A stretch of DNA of 64,000 bases, taken from positions 558,001-622,000 of the forward strand of contig NW_002476432.1 of NCBI RefSeq assembly GCF_000189635.1. Direction: 5' to 3'. Position 1 is the first letter of the stretch, and every line of letters starts with the position of its first letter. Below, in pieces: positions 38,408 through 51,608 of this stretch. The translations under genes were made by a program, and so were the position numbers. This DNA comes from Tetrahymena thermophila SB210. Lineage: Eukaryota > Ciliophora > Oligohymenophorea > Hymenostomatida > Tetrahymenidae. The notes under the pieces are model-generated. The model was given only the letters and a program-made list of their open reading frames with translations. It made no database searches and was not told the origin of the DNA.

Positions 38408-41400
38408 TCATAAAACATATAAATTGTTAAAATCACAGTAAGTAAAAATTTTTAAGTGGTTTTTTGATATAATAGCTATATATTTATTATCTTTAGAGAT
38501 GTCTATGTAATTAACGTTACCTATAAAAATAGATTTAGTTAACTCAAAGCCATTTTGAATGTGATGCAAATTTAAATATTCATTATCTATTGTTATTAAA
38601 TATTTTGCATCTTAGGAGCAAGATATAATTTTTATTTCTTTTTCTACCTAAATTTCTTTTATTTTTTCAAATTATTATTTGATATTAAAAATATTTATAT
38701 GGTTTGATAGAGTATAGAATTCACTACTATTTGGTGAAAAAAAAGAGCTGTTCGAATCAAACTGAGCTATCATTTCAAAATTGTTTTTTATATTGTAGAT
38801 ATATACCTTTGCAAATACTTACAAAGCTAAGTATGTATTATCAGAAGAAAACATAATAGATTTATATTCATAGCTTTTTTCTTTTTAAATTTTATGCAGC
38901 TAATTAAAACCAAATTTACCTTCAAATATATATAGACCACTATACAACACAGTAACTGCAATATATTTACCATTTTAGGAAAATTTTATATCTGAAACAT
39001 AATTATCTGTAGAATATCCTGTATTTATCTGTTGAATCAAATCAAAATCTTATTCAATTTCCCAAATTTTAAAACCGTCAGCATAACCTGTAGCTAGATA
39101 TTTACTATCAGGCGAGTAAGCTACACAAAATGTACTAAGCTCAGTTTTTGCTTGCAGTTATATTATTTTCATAGATTCAAAGTTATTTTTTATGTCATAC
39201 ACCACGCAGCCATTGATATTTCCTGATTTTACTAAATATTTTCCACATGGAGAAAAGCAAGTCTAAAACCCATTAAAAATGTAGCTAATCTTTTTAATTT
39301 CATCAACTCTTTCGTAAATTATATCTAAATTCAAAAATTTATAAAAATAATAGTTTTCTCTAGCAACTAAGTATTGGCTGTCTGCCGAAAATACCATATT
39401 TTCAACTTTGAAATTCATTATAGATATAGTTTCATAATTTTTTTCTACCGAATACAAAAATATCTTAAACACTTTGGCAACGATTAAATATCTACCATTT
39501 GGAGAATAGCAAACATATTTTACATCATCATCTTCACATTCTTTGACTAATTTTAGAATATGTGATAGCTCTAAATCCTTTTATAAATTAAGTATTTTAC
39601 AATGTTCTCCTCCATGAGTCCAATCACAATCCAATAGGGCTATGTTAATCTCATCAGGTGAAATAGTTAAGGAAGAACGATATGAATGACTTAAGGTTCT
39701 AATAAGTGAGAAATCATTTTTTAGATCCCAAATATTAATTGAATAATTAGAGCAATAAGCAGCAAAATATGAGTCATTTTTAGAAAATAACATAAATTCT
39801 AAAATTGCAGTTTGTCCTAATAAGATTTCAATATCTTCATCCTCATCGTATTACTCTTATTCATCCTCATCATATTCCTCTTCTTCATGAGGTATATCTA
39901 TTACTCTTACTTATTTAAAAGAATTATGTATATCTAATACTTGTAAAGTGTGTAAGTAAGATGTTATTGCTAAATACTTACCACTAGAAGAGAATGCAAA
40001 TGATAAAACCTTAAACTTATCTTAGGTTTCTATCAAATTAAAACTATTTTATGCATCATAAACTGAGAAAGAAATATCATCTAAAAGAACTAGTAGAACA
40101 CTATTGTCAGGAGAGAAGTTAATTTACTTTATTATTTAATTAGTAGATATTTTGAATAGACCCTAATATTTCTTGTTCATATTACATATTTAAAATTTAT
40201 TACTATTTATACAATTTGTAAAATATTTTCCATCACTCGAGAAATCAATATTACAATTATGTGACACCCATTCTTCAACTAATTCAAATTATCATTAAAC
40301 ATCAAATAATTTTATATTTTTATCTTGTTATCTTCCAAAACCTTACCTTTACTTAGATATGCACAAAAAAAACATATTATTTTCTGAAAGCTCTATTATA
40401 TCAATAGAATTTATGTTTAACTATTTGTGATTTATATATCATTTTCTAAGCTCCATATTTTGCAAGAATATTATGTAATAAGAATAAGGAGTTTACTATC
40501 ATTTGAAAATTTAAATAATTTGATTGGATCATCTTCCTTCTTACTTTGGAATATTATTTCAAAATTATTTTCCAATTTCCTTAAAGAAAAACTATTTTAT
40601 GATATAAGTAATAAAGAATCCCCCTTAATATTAGTTCCACCAAATATATACTCATCTGCTTAAATTGAAGTAACTAAATCAAATTAATTACAATTTTTTT
40701 GAAAAAGCAATTAATTTCCTGAGTAAATAATTATATAATTCTTTGTAAGTATAGGGTTTATTCCTAGAATTTTTATTTATTAAAACCCATTTGAAACATT
40801 TCCAAAGAGCCATTTATTATCTTCGTTAAAAAGTTAGACCAAAAAATTTGGTAGATGTTTATTTACTTCAAGCTTTAATATTTTTGTTTTAAATTTTAAT
40901 GTTGAATTAATTTCAAAATTCTCTTAATTAATATCAAACAGTGTTTGTTAACCAGAAGCAATTATTTTGCCATCTACTAGGTTTAAAGTATCTAAAGAAT
41001 TACATGATATTTTTTTTTATACGTCTATCTATAAACCTTAACTACTAGCTGAAATGATTTATAAATAACCTGAATTCGTACAAGCTATAAATTTATTCTT
41101 AAAAGAAATAATCTAATTTATGGAACACATAATATTTGTTTAGAAATCTATTCTCAATTAGCCAAAAGAAGAATTTTAAGTGTTTGAAGCCTCGAAACTA
41201 GTTAAATTTTATTCTAATAAGTAAGCATCGCTTAAATTGCATTAATCGAAGTTAAGTGTTAAACTTTTCGACTTTGGAATATATGCTTTGGAAAATGAGC
41301 ATTTTTTAAAATTCAATTCAGAAAAGGCAAAGTTTGACATAAAGAGAGCAGAAAGTAAATTCGAGGCTCCTATGTCTAAAATACTAAGTTCTTGTTAACT

Positions 41401-44316
41401 ATTTATAGTAGATCTTCTTAAAAATTATATATATCTGTTTGTTTTAGAAATATCTTCTTCGTTGTAATTATTTTTGAATTGTTAAGATTTTATTTCTGGA
41501 TTTAGCATTTCAAATAATTTTATTAAAATTTATTTTTCTGATTAATTTTTTTTAAAGCTCATAATAATCTTTTTATTTATATTAAATCTTTGTAATACTT
41601 TAATGTCTGTTTTGAAAATATCTTCACCTAAAATGTCAAAGTCTGACTTCATCGCCCTTGCTGTAAAATACTCAAATAACGACTTGTGCTTGAACTCAAT
41701 CAGCTGGGTATTGATCAAACTAAAATTAATTTTGTTCCATATTTAGATTATTTGAAGTAGATCCTTTTCTGCAAATCCTTTATCTATAATTTTAGTAATT
41801 ATTTTAGAATTTATGTATTTTCTTATGTTTTCTTCCAATAAAAACTGCTAATCTATTGAGAGAAGCCCTTTTAGGTCTTCTTTTTAAAAAAATGGTATTT
41901 CATTTCTTTTAACTTAAAGATAATTTACAGAAAACCCTTTTTTCAAAAACATTTGCAAAGCCATTTGCTCAAAATATTAAAAGTAAGCTAAGGTTATCAT
42001 CCCTTTTAATTTTTAATGATCAGAAGATGAGTTAAGAGCAGTTTCTGAAATTTCCTAAGAAACATATTTATCAGCTTCTCTGCTAAATTATGCTCTGAAA
42101 AAAATCTCTTAAATTTGTATTTAATTTGTGATTTAACTTTAAAAGAACTCATTTAATTCTGTTTCAGATTAAATTGAAACTATGTGCCTGGTTATTATAT
42201 ATAAATTTAATGGTAAAAATAGTTATTATAATATTTAATTGTTTTCTAACAATTTATTCATCATAAACAAGTCACTTTAAACTAACTTTTCTTATTATTC
42301 TTTCTCACAATTTTTTCTATATAAAGAAAAATAATTTTTACAATACTCTCTTATTTATTGTATTTAGAATTCTTCTAAATTAAAAATTGCAAAAAGTGAT
42401 TCATCTCTTTCTCCTCTTTCTTCAATACTAAAATATTAACATGCATCACCTTCTTTAAATTCCTCTTTTCTAGAAGTAACAATAATAATAGTGTTTTACC
42501 ATTATTTTAAGTTTAGAGTACTATAAACATTAAAATTGTTTCCTGAAAACTCATCGTATCCGTCAAGAAGAATTACTTTTAATCTATTAGATTCTTTTAT
42601 AGCTTTAATAAGCTATTAGCTATAATTTTAGACCAGCAAATAACTTTCGATATATGGATTGCTCAATTCAAGACTTTTACATTTAATTAGCAAAGGAATT
42701 ACATGATGTAATTGATTATTTTTTTTGTCCTGAATCATTTTCTCTTCAATAATTATTGTCTCTAATTTTTTAAGTAAAATAGACTTTCCAGTACCACTAT
42801 CTGCTAAAATACTTAAAATTTTGCAATTAGTCTTTTCATTAGTTTGCACAGTATTTGGTAAAATGAAATATTGAATAATTTCATCAATTGCAGTTGCTAT
42901 CTGTTAATTATTTATTTAATCATCTTTCATTTCCAAAAGATTATTTCCTTCCAAATAATTAATTTTTTAGTCAATATAAAACTCCTCAATTTCTAAAATT
43001 GTTTCATCCCTAAACTCTTTTTGTTATAATAGTGTTTTTATCATTGTTGTTTCCCAATATTTAAGGAGTTCATTTTTTATGGCTTCTTAAATTTGGTTTT
43101 ACCTTAGAATATCAACATATCCGCTCACTTAGCTACTATTTTAATCCTTTGAAGTTTCATTTGTTTGGAATATTTTTCCTAAATTTTATTAAAATTCTCT
43201 ATATAATTCTGCAAACTTATTCTCAATAGTTAAATTTTCAATTTTATAAATGAAAAGAAAATCTTGGAAAAATATGATTTTTACTGAATCATCTTTCTCC
43301 TGTAAAAAATAGTGTAAAAGATATGCAGATATCTAATCATTAAGCTTTTAATCATTAAAATACTTTTTAGTTAAAATTGTGTTCACTTTTAGTAAAAATT
43401 GAAATGTTAAGAATTTTTGAATACTAATAGCATCAAGATTAGAAGTATTCTAATCAATATTATTTGATTGATTTATTAAGAGTTCAATTACTTTTATGAT
43501 TTTTGTTTGAGTAAAAATATTACAAAATTCTTCTTCTTCTCCACTTTATTTATTTTATTCTATTTCATTTAAGAAATAACCAATTTCTATTAATAAAAAT
43601 AAATAAATTGTATTCAAATTATTTTATTCAATCTTCAGAATAAGCTCATTTAAATATAGATTAATTAAATTTAGATCTTTTAAAGCTTTTTCATTTGCTT
43701 ATGAATAATAACTATCAACATTTAATTAAGAAAGCTAAATTATTTGGATTAAATCAGAATGCTAGATACTTTAAGAATTTGCTTAATCACTCATTTATTC
43801 TTATAAAAATTGAAAACTATTATGTTTTTAAAAAGAAACAGTATCATCTGTACTTGAATCCTTTAAATAACCAAACATTTAATGCTCTTTAAGCAAAGAA
43901 ATCAAGAAAATTATATCTTTTAGCGGATAGTATTTCTCATTTTTATCAAGATAAGTTTAAATTTAAAGTAAACTATTTCGAGCTTCTTACAAATCCAATT
44001 CATCTAATTTATTCTAGTTCTATTTATCTTTTCTAACAGACTACTAGAATATGTTTTTGCAAACTTATAAAATATTTATTTTATGAGTAAATCCCCCAGT
44101 ACATAAAAATCCTTTAACTTCTTCTAAGCAATCCTACAATAATAAATGCGGATATTATGCTTTGTTAGTTTCAAGCATATATATGTATTATAATTTTTCC
44201 TAATTTAATTTTGAATTTATATTTTATTAAATGTTTTCTTATTTAATTTATTTGTTTCTTTTTAAATCTTTCTTTAATTTTGTTTATTCTATAAAAAATT
44301 TAGATAAATTTAACAT
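38408..44316 (-). pseudogene. NACHT ATPase-WD40 repeat (STAND) gene, frame disrupted
   Basis: Open from ATG 44316 (44178 also possible) to TGA 38410-38408, about 1970 codons, with two breaks. N-terminal 490 residues: no domain recognised. NACHT ATPase: P-loop ILADSGTGKSILLKKLE (about 42815), Walker B VILLDGYDEFSG (about 42560), sensor TIIIVTSRKEEF, and a winged-helix-like FKHKSLFEYFTARAM (about 41690). Next is a short pentapeptide-like stretch (41200-41400), then about 14 WD40 blades (NIDFSSDGKYF, KIWSLEN). STAND ATPases of this layout act as ligand-triggered switches. The reading frame changes near 40440 (one base missing after WSLEN), and an in-frame TGA lies at 40294-40292 inside a blade. 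The rest of the WD40 part is open. It is either a recent pseudogene or contains sequence errors. Confidence 0.75.
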
Positions 44317-45279
44317 AATTTCTTAAGTGACTGAGAACAAATATTAGCATTATTAATTAATTAAGCTTAGCTTAGAAATATTGCTAGATACTTTTTAACT
44401 TATTTGTAAAGCGTCTAATTTCAATTTAAAAAGAAGCTTTATTAAATTTAAAATAGGTACGAAAATTATTTATAATTAATCAAAAAATAAAAAAAATAAA
44501 CTAGAGATATTTAAGAAGGAACATTCATTATAAATCAATAAATAAATTATTTAATTTCAGGTTTTGTTGGTATAAAAAAAGTAAATTGTTTACTTTAAAA
44601 ATAATTATAAAAAATTAACTTAATTAATACTGCTCCTGTTTGTTTTTAATAAATTATAATTGATAGTTTCTATGTGATGAAATTAAAAAGACTCTTTATA
44701 AAATTTAAAATAGACACATGAAATATTACTATTCGAAATTCAAAATATTTATATAAAATAAATATAGAGATATTACTTACTTATATATTAGCGAAATTAA
44801 TTTTTAAAATAATTATAATGTGATAATTTTTTAAAAACAATGATAATGAAATTGCTAAAAAAGAAAGATATAAACAAGCTATTTAATTAAATATTAAAGA
44901 AAAAATGATTTTAATTTAAAAAAATACAATATAAAGTTGTTAAAAAAGATATCTGAATTAATAGAATACCAAAGATATTTTTAATATTTGTAAATAGCGA
45001 AATAAATTTATTTTATTTTTTACTTAAATTTTAATATATATAATCCTTTAAATTAATATAGTTGCTTACTCTCTCTATATACTTCATACTACCTACTCCT
45101 TATGCTTCTACAAATAACTACTTACTTACTTTCTTACAAGATAAGTAGATAAACAGGATGAATAATCTTCCCATCATAATTAATATATAATAAATATCTT
45201 AAAAGGAATAATAAATAAATAAATAGCCTTTTGATATTTTATTTCTTGAGGAGCTATTTTTTGTTTTTAAAAACATTTT
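44317..45279. other. Intergenic region
   Basis: Upstream flank of the NACHT-WD40 gene and 3' flank of the SAXO-like gene. The NACHT-WD40 frame stays open without an ATG as far as about 44550, so a spliced upstream exon cannot be excluded. The remainder is simple AT-rich sequence. Confidence 0.45.
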
Positions 45280-47605
45280 TCAATTAGCTTCAACTTAATT
45301 TTCCTTTTTTGGTGATTATCTGAGTTCGATTTCTACAGGACATATGTTAGTGTAGTCCTTGAAATCTTTTTAACTTAATGATTCAAATTAGCCCTTGAAA
45401 GAGGGAGCACCAGTAATTAATTCATCAGAAGCTTTGTATCTGACAGCTCTATCACCAGGCTTGTAGGGCTTGAAGAATTCTTAGGAAGTGGTAATGCCTA
45501 AGAATGGAATTGGTGATTTAACCATTGTGGTAGTGTAATTATTTAAAGTGGGTTCAGCCTTAGGAGCATTCATCTTGTAGTAATCTTTTTTGTAAGTAGT
45601 TTAGCCATGGAAGGGCATTTCATCAATAGTAGTTCTCTAAGAGTAACCCTTAATAGGCTAGTAAGGAACGCAACCCCATTCAAGGAAATCTCTCTTATAG
45701 TGAGATCTTCCACACTAAAGAGGCTTGTAGTCGTACTTATGCTCTGGTTTGAACTACTAATGAGCCAGATAATATTTCTAATCAGGCTTGGTGAAATCAG
45801 TGTGATTGACTGACTTTAGATCGATTGTATTAATGTTACCCTTCATGTTTTCATACATTCCATAATCGAAGTCAATATCTTTTAATCCTTTCTTAGGAAC
45901 ATAATTTATCTTATAAATAGATTAAGCTGGTGTCACATTAAAAGGCTGTTTTAAATGAGAGTTTTTGGCATAAGCGCATCTATGTTTACCGCAAGTACAT
46001 CTATAGCAAACACATAAACCTATTTAATTATTTAAAATATTTATTTAGTATTTTTTTATTATTTTCATATATTTATTTATTATGTATAAAAGTAATGGCT
46101 ATCTTTTTTTTAAAATGAGTTTTTATTATTCATATGTTTGATCTTTCATAAAGTAAAATAAAAATTTAGATATCTTCCTTATCTCGTTTAAATGGCTTTT
46201 AATTTATTTATTTATTGCCTAATAAAAATTCAGATTTTAAGGATATAAATTTTTCCAGTGAGAATTGAAAATATAACTAATATTTTTTTTTCTGTTTACT
46301 TTGAATTTAATAAAAAAGATATTTCTAAAGCAAATTGTAACTTTCGTTTGAAAATGCGGGAAGAGATTATTTATTAATGATTGATTAAATTAGTTAATGA
46401 ATCAATAATATTTTCATGCAAATTAATAAAACTTTATTATCTTCTCTCAAATTAATAATTTTCTAACAACATATTAATAAATTGTAAAAATAACTAACTA
46501 TATTATCCTTCTTTCTATCTATTGATCATCTTTAGCAGATGCAAAATAAGTTATCAATAAAACCTTTAGAGATGAAATAAACCATAAATCAAATTGTATT
46601 TTAGAATATATTTCTAAAATATTTTGATAGGATTTTTATTGAAGCCTTTCAAATAATTTAATAAGGTCATCCAGAAATGGTTTTTTGTAACTAAAATGTA
46701 TGAAAAATAAAGTTTTAGAAAGTAAATTATGCATGTAAAGCTTCAAAATTTACTCCAAAATATACTGGAAGTGATTAATGAAACATATTGCAAAAGCAAA
46801 ATCAAATTTTTTAGTTGGATTTGTGAGATTTTAGAAGGTTATTTGTTCTCTTTTTTAGATGTTTTTTTTCTTGATTTATTACTTCCAAAACTTCGTTTAA
46901 ACTAAAAGAAATGCCATTTTAATTACCTCTTAAATGCTTGTAGTAGATCTCATTCATGTTGATGTAGCTTTCTACTTCGGATTCCATTTAGCTTTTAACT
47001 TGGCAGCTCTTTCCATCTTGATCATGGTACTTGCTGCCGGTATATTCGCTTTCAGCAGGACACTTATCATTAGATTATACATTCTTATTGGAAATGATGG
47101 ATTCTACATTATTTAACAAACCTTAAACATCTTCATGATTGTGTGCATGAGCATGACTGCCTGCATGATGATGATGTCCAGGAATACACTTGGTAGAGCA
47201 AGGCTTTGAACAAAAATTTTGTTGAGATTAAGACAGGTTAGGTAATTGAGCATGAGATTAAGCTCTGGGATTGTTTTAATTGTGTCTGTAATTTGGTAGA
47301 TGTTCATTCGAGAAATTATTTTCAGGAACAGGAACAATCTTACCATTAATAACTCTAACCATTTTCTTAGTAAGATTCAAAGGGTTTTTTGATCTATCTG
47401 CCAAAATCTATTGCTAATATGAGTGCTAAGATAAAGCATCACTAATTCCTTTAGCTGCATTACCATTTTTTGTGGTCTATGGATGCAAATGAATTTCGTT
47501 TTGGTATCTTTATTGGCGGAAGTTGTCCTATGAAGATCTGCGAGAGTAGTTCAAATTTGTTTGAGACTATGTATAACCTTTGTTTCTCAAAATGCTTTAG
47601 CTCAT
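45280..47605 (-). CDS. SAXO/STOP-like axonemal microtubule-stabilising protein
   Basis: Two exons, 47605-46927 and 46019-45280, joined in phase 1; 473 codons. Exon 2 starts with the SAXO (FAM154) cysteine signature CVCYRCTCGKHRC and then carries Mn-type repeats built around a Thr/Ser..DF/Y core (TTYKKDYYKM, TTSQEFFKPY, SVNHTDFTKP, SLSQKDFKDY). SAXO proteins bind and stabilise microtubules of cilia, centrioles and basal bodies. Exon 1 adds about 226 residues that are not part of the usual SAXO fold: Gln/Asn-rich, with a Cys/His cluster (CSKPCSTKCIPGHHHH). The intron of about 907 bases is long for this window. An in-frame ATG inside the intron (about 46066) would give a shorter SAXO of ordinary form, so the fusion needs transcript support. 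Confidence 0.8.
46020..46926 (-). other. Long intron of the SAXO-like gene
   Basis: Begins GTAATTAAAAT next to exon 1 and ends TTAAATAG before the Cys signature. It is AT-rich and carries no gene I can see. It could instead be the promoter of a shorter SAXO transcript. Confidence 0.5.
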
Positions 47606-49077
47606 CTTTAAACTAAATACTGTTTCTTTTTTATTTATTTATTGATTAATTTATTTTTGTTTCTTTGCTGCTAAGTTTCTTTTCTAATTAAAAAGAAGAA
47701 GATCAGTAGTTTCTTTTTTTATATTTTATTTACTATTTTCTTTTGCAACTCTTCCCTGTTAATATATAAACATAATTAAATATCAATATAAATACATCTT
47801 CATATATTTTCTTTCATTTCCAAGTTTTCTTTTATTCTCTATACAGTTTGCAATCAATCAATAATACATTTATTAATCTATAAATTCTGTCTTTATTATC
47901 TATCTATCTATCAATCAATTAATCCAAATTATAAATATATTAATCCATCAAATTAGATGTTTGAAATTCAAGTACATCCAAATTAATCTATTCAAAATAC
48001 ATTTTGCAATAATTCAAAACATGTTTTTATTTCATTACAAACTTCTAATTTAATTATCACTTTTTAAATATTATTATTACCGATCTAACTATTTATTTAT
48101 TAATTAATTAATTGACTAGAAAAGATGATTGATAATTAAAGTACAAATACAATAATTTTATTTGATATTTTATTATTAATTTAAAATTTTTTAAGTAATA
48201 TGATTTATAAATTTAAAATAAAAATGTTTATAATTATTTATTTTTAACTTTTTTCAGTAAATATTCAGTTTATAAAATATAAGCTTTTAAGGAGCCTTTA
48301 ATTTAAATAAAATAAATTTAGATCCTGTTGTTAGATTTTAAATAACAGCATATTTAAATTAAAAATCAAAATATATGAAATAAATTAAAATTGACTTTTT
48401 GGATTATTATAAATTATTAATTTTATTTTTACTCAAATAAATGATAAAACAATTAAATATCTAAGATTTTTCTTTATAAATGTATTTTAAAGAAAATTTT
48501 AAAATAAAAATTGTTATTTAAAAAAAAAATTGTTAGAAAGCACATTTTAAATTTAATGAGATTTCTCATCAGTTATTATTCATATTGACCGAATGAGAAT
48601 AATGAAATATTAAACTATAAATAAGATCATATAGATTTTAATTGGATTTAATTAAATATTGTAAATCCTCTTTAATTAAGGCATTTTTTTGATAAAATTT
48701 TTTTTTTTTAGATTACGGCTTTGGTGAAATCTTAGAGAAAATTCTAAAAGTTTAGCTACCTTTGGTTTATAGATTAATATAGGTAATCAATGGAGTACAA
48801 TACTAAAAGTTGTTTAGTATGACCAAAACAAAGTTTTTAACTTATTATTTATATGAAAATTAAATATTATTTTAAGTATAAAAAATAGTTTATTATTTTT
48901 TGTTTTTTTATTTAAATAAAATCTAAACTCTTACATAGATGTTGCAGAATTTTTTTGATTAAGCAGAAAATTGTTTAAAACATAAATTAAGTAAATATTC
49001 ATACAAATTTTACATTAAAGTTAAAATAAATATTTTTAGGGAATAATAAATATATCAATTTTTTCAATTTCATAGTT
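47606..49077. other. Intergenic region, start of scramblase duplication block
   Basis: AT-rich, no gene. Contains a short tatc/caat repeat near 47899-47925. From about 48735 the sequence (tagctacctttggtttatag, ttgtttagtatgaccaaaac) recurs at about 54070, marking the left edge of a duplicated block that includes the first scramblase gene. Confidence 0.5.
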
Positions 49078-49845
49078 TCATCTCCTTCTACAATCCATTT
49101 CAAAAAATGTCATATCATACATAATTATTGTTGCTATGAGTAAAATCTTATCTTATGTTGAAGCACTTTTAGGAAATTCATGTATTTTGTCGTTTATTGC
49201 TTTTAAACAAGATTTTTGACAGTTGTAATTTATAGCCTTTACAGCAGTTAATTCTTAATAATTTTAATCATATATTTTAAAATATTGCTCTTTACATGTT
49301 TTTTTGCAATCACATCCCCCACAACATATGTTAAAACTACAACAGTTTTCTTTCATAATGTATTTCAAGTTATCATTCATATCAAAAGCATTTAATTAGT
49401 AACTACTGTTAAATAATTTGAAAGGCATCAAAACTTTTCCTATATAGAAAGTAGAAGTAGAATTTTTAAGATTAATGTACATTTCAGGTCTTTTAAAGCA
49501 ACAAAATGTGCATTTTTAAGGTCTATCGAATTCAAGAAATACATTCTCTTTAAATTATTCATTTCTTTCTTAGATTTATGAATCACTAACCAGCAACTTA
49601 AATTATCTGCAATCTCCTGAGCAAAATTATCTATTACAGAAGTCACTGTATTCAACGATATAAAAAATTGCCTGTGTGTTACATTCTGTGTCAGATTCAA
49701 TTTCATGAATTCCATATATGTTATATTTATCACAACTAGAAACTTATACAACTTATTTCTTGATAAATATTTTGTTTAATCCAGAGAGTTTAGCTATTGA
49801 TTTATGAGCTAAAAAATCATTGAAGCCTTTAATGTCACTAATCAT
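49078..49845 (-). CDS. Phospholipid scramblase-like protein, subtype a, copy 1
   Basis: Single exon, ATG 49845 to TGA 49080-49078, 255 residues. Family features in order: an N-terminal Y.I.GIHEIE strand (NIYGIHEIESD), IFYIVEYSDFC, SGDCRQFKLLVSD, VFLEFDRPQKCTFCCFKR, a second half with YIGKVLMPFKLFN, NLKYIMKENCCSFNICCGG, CDCKKTCKEQYFKIYD, EFPKSASTQDKILLIATI and a terminal hydrophobic helix. This is the scramblase/Tubby-like barrel pattern with its R-P-x-R/K-C-x-x-C-C and second cysteine cluster. Scramblases move lipids between membrane leaflets or act as lipid-linked regulators. The N-terminal proline-rich region of animal members is absent. Nearly identical to the copy at 54357-55124. Confidence 0.75.
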
Positions 49846-50822
49846 ATTTATTCTTTGGTAATCTTTTAAAAATATGAGTTTATATTAAATAAATATTCAT
49901 CTTTATTAGTAAATGAAATTTTCATACTTTTAAATATTCAAAACATATTTTCTGGTAAATTTTATTTGTTGTTTTTTTTATTTTAAGAATTGGATATGAA
50001 GTAATCAAATTGATTTTGACTGATAAATTACAATATTAATTTTTATTTTTCTAGATTTAATTAAAATGAAAAGGGATGTAATCATTAAATTTACCGATTA
50101 ATTATGATCTAAATAAAAAAAATATAATAATCCTTTAATTTGAAAATAAATAAGTCAGTCATTAAAATTTTTCAATTAAATTAACTAATTTATATTTATA
50201 ATTTTATGATATATTACTTATTTGTACAGCAATTATAATAAAATAATTTTTTTTTATTTATTTTTCTATTTTAGACCAGTAATGAATATTATAAAATCTC
50301 TAATCATTCTCAAATCTAATTAGTTTTTTTAGCAAGAAAATATTATTTAGGTATATAATTTAATAGGTTGAGTGCACCAAATATGCACTTTTATAACTAT
50401 TTAAATAAATTTTTAGTAAATAGATAAAACTTTTTTATAATAATTAACAAAAATTAAAAATAAAATTAATATAGCTGTTCCTGATTTTAAAATATTAATA
50501 TATAAATGACTAAATGGCAGTCTACATATTTTTTTTCTTTTTTAAATCAGAATTTAAATGACAGATATTTTAATATATGTTGTTGTATGGACAGTAAGCC
50601 TTGTAAAAGGCAGTACCCTAGAGTACTATATATTTAATTATCAAATTTAATAAAATATTATAAAAAAATGAAATATCTTAAATAAGATATTAATTTATAA
50701 TATTGAAAAAATAATTAAATATTTAATATTAATTAAATTTATAAATAAAACATATTTTATAAAGCCTTAAATAGTTTACTAGAAGAACAAAATTACTATT
50801 AATTAGATTATTTATAATTAAT
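49846..50822. other. Intergenic region
   Basis: Upstream flank of scramblase copy 1; the first 280 bases are shared with the flank of the copy at 54357-55124. A near-palindrome, agtaccctagagtact, lies at about 50617-50632 in an otherwise AT-rich stretch. No gene seen. Confidence 0.45.
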
Positions 50823-51608
50823 TCAATTCATATTGTATCCCACTCTTCTTTTTTCAAATGGCATTTCAAGATATGTTAAATCATGCATAATGATAGTAGC
50901 AATTAATAAGATCTTATCTTATGTTTAAGCTCCTTATGGGAATTCAGTTATTTTGTCATAAATTGAATGCAAGCAAGACTTTTCACAATCATATGCTTTT
51001 GATTTAATAGGTATAAGTTCTTTTTAGTTTTTATCATATAACTTAAAGTAATCTTCTTTGCATGTTTTTTTGCACTTACAACCTCCACAAAAAATAATGC
51101 ACCTACAAAAAGTATCTTTTATAGAGTATTTCAATTTATTATTGACATCATATGCCTCAATCGCCATAGGACAATAAAAATACTTAAAAGGCATTACAAT
51201 CTTCCCTACGTAGATATTAATATCATTTATTTTTACATTAACAGACATTTCAGGCCTTTTAAAGTAACAAAATGTGCATCTTTATGGCCTATCAAACTCA
51301 ATAAAAACATTTTTTTAAAAAGTTTCGTTCTTTTATTTTTCTGAAGTATCGCTAACTAACAATTTAAATTACCTACAGTCTCCATAACCGCATCTTCTAC
51401 TGCATTTAGTGCTATATTCAGCTATATAAAAAATAGCTATTGGATCATATTCTTCGTTATTTAGTAGCTTGTGAATTCCATAAATAGTATACGCATCATT
51501 ACATGCAACATATATATATGATTTTTTTATGTAGATTCTATCTAATTCTGCAATTTTTTGTATAGAATGATTAGATTCTAATTCAGAGAGGTGTTTTATA
51601 TCACTCAT
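50823..51608 (-). CDS. Phospholipid scramblase-like protein, subtype b, copy 2
   Basis: Single exon of 262 codons, ending TGA 50825-50823. I take the ATG at 51608 (MSDIKHLSELE) because the sister genes start there; an ATG three codons earlier (51617) is also in frame. Motifs: SIQKIAELDRIYIKKSYIY, YTIYGIHKLLNNEEYD, IFYIAEYSTKC, GYGDCRQFKLLVSD, RPQRCTFCYFKRPEM (one Cys of the CC pair is Tyr), YVGKIVMPFKYFY, FCGGCKCKKTCKEDYFKLYD, EFPQGAQTQDKILLIATI. The C-terminal hydrophobic segment could be a membrane anchor as in other scramblases. The stop lies in a conserved NMN-TGA context shared with the other subtype b genes. Confidence 0.75.

Noticed and set aside
43695-43892. Plus-strand open stretch MLMNNNYQHLIKK
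   Set aside because: Antisense to the N-terminal region of the NACHT-WD40 gene, which is open over the whole span in the ciliate code.
49440-49751. Minus-strand open stretch starting MYKFLVVINIT (and its twin at 54719-55030)
   Set aside because: It lies in a different frame inside the scramblase-like genes. Conservation of the twin follows from the duplication; the scramblase frame has the family motifs and the right length.
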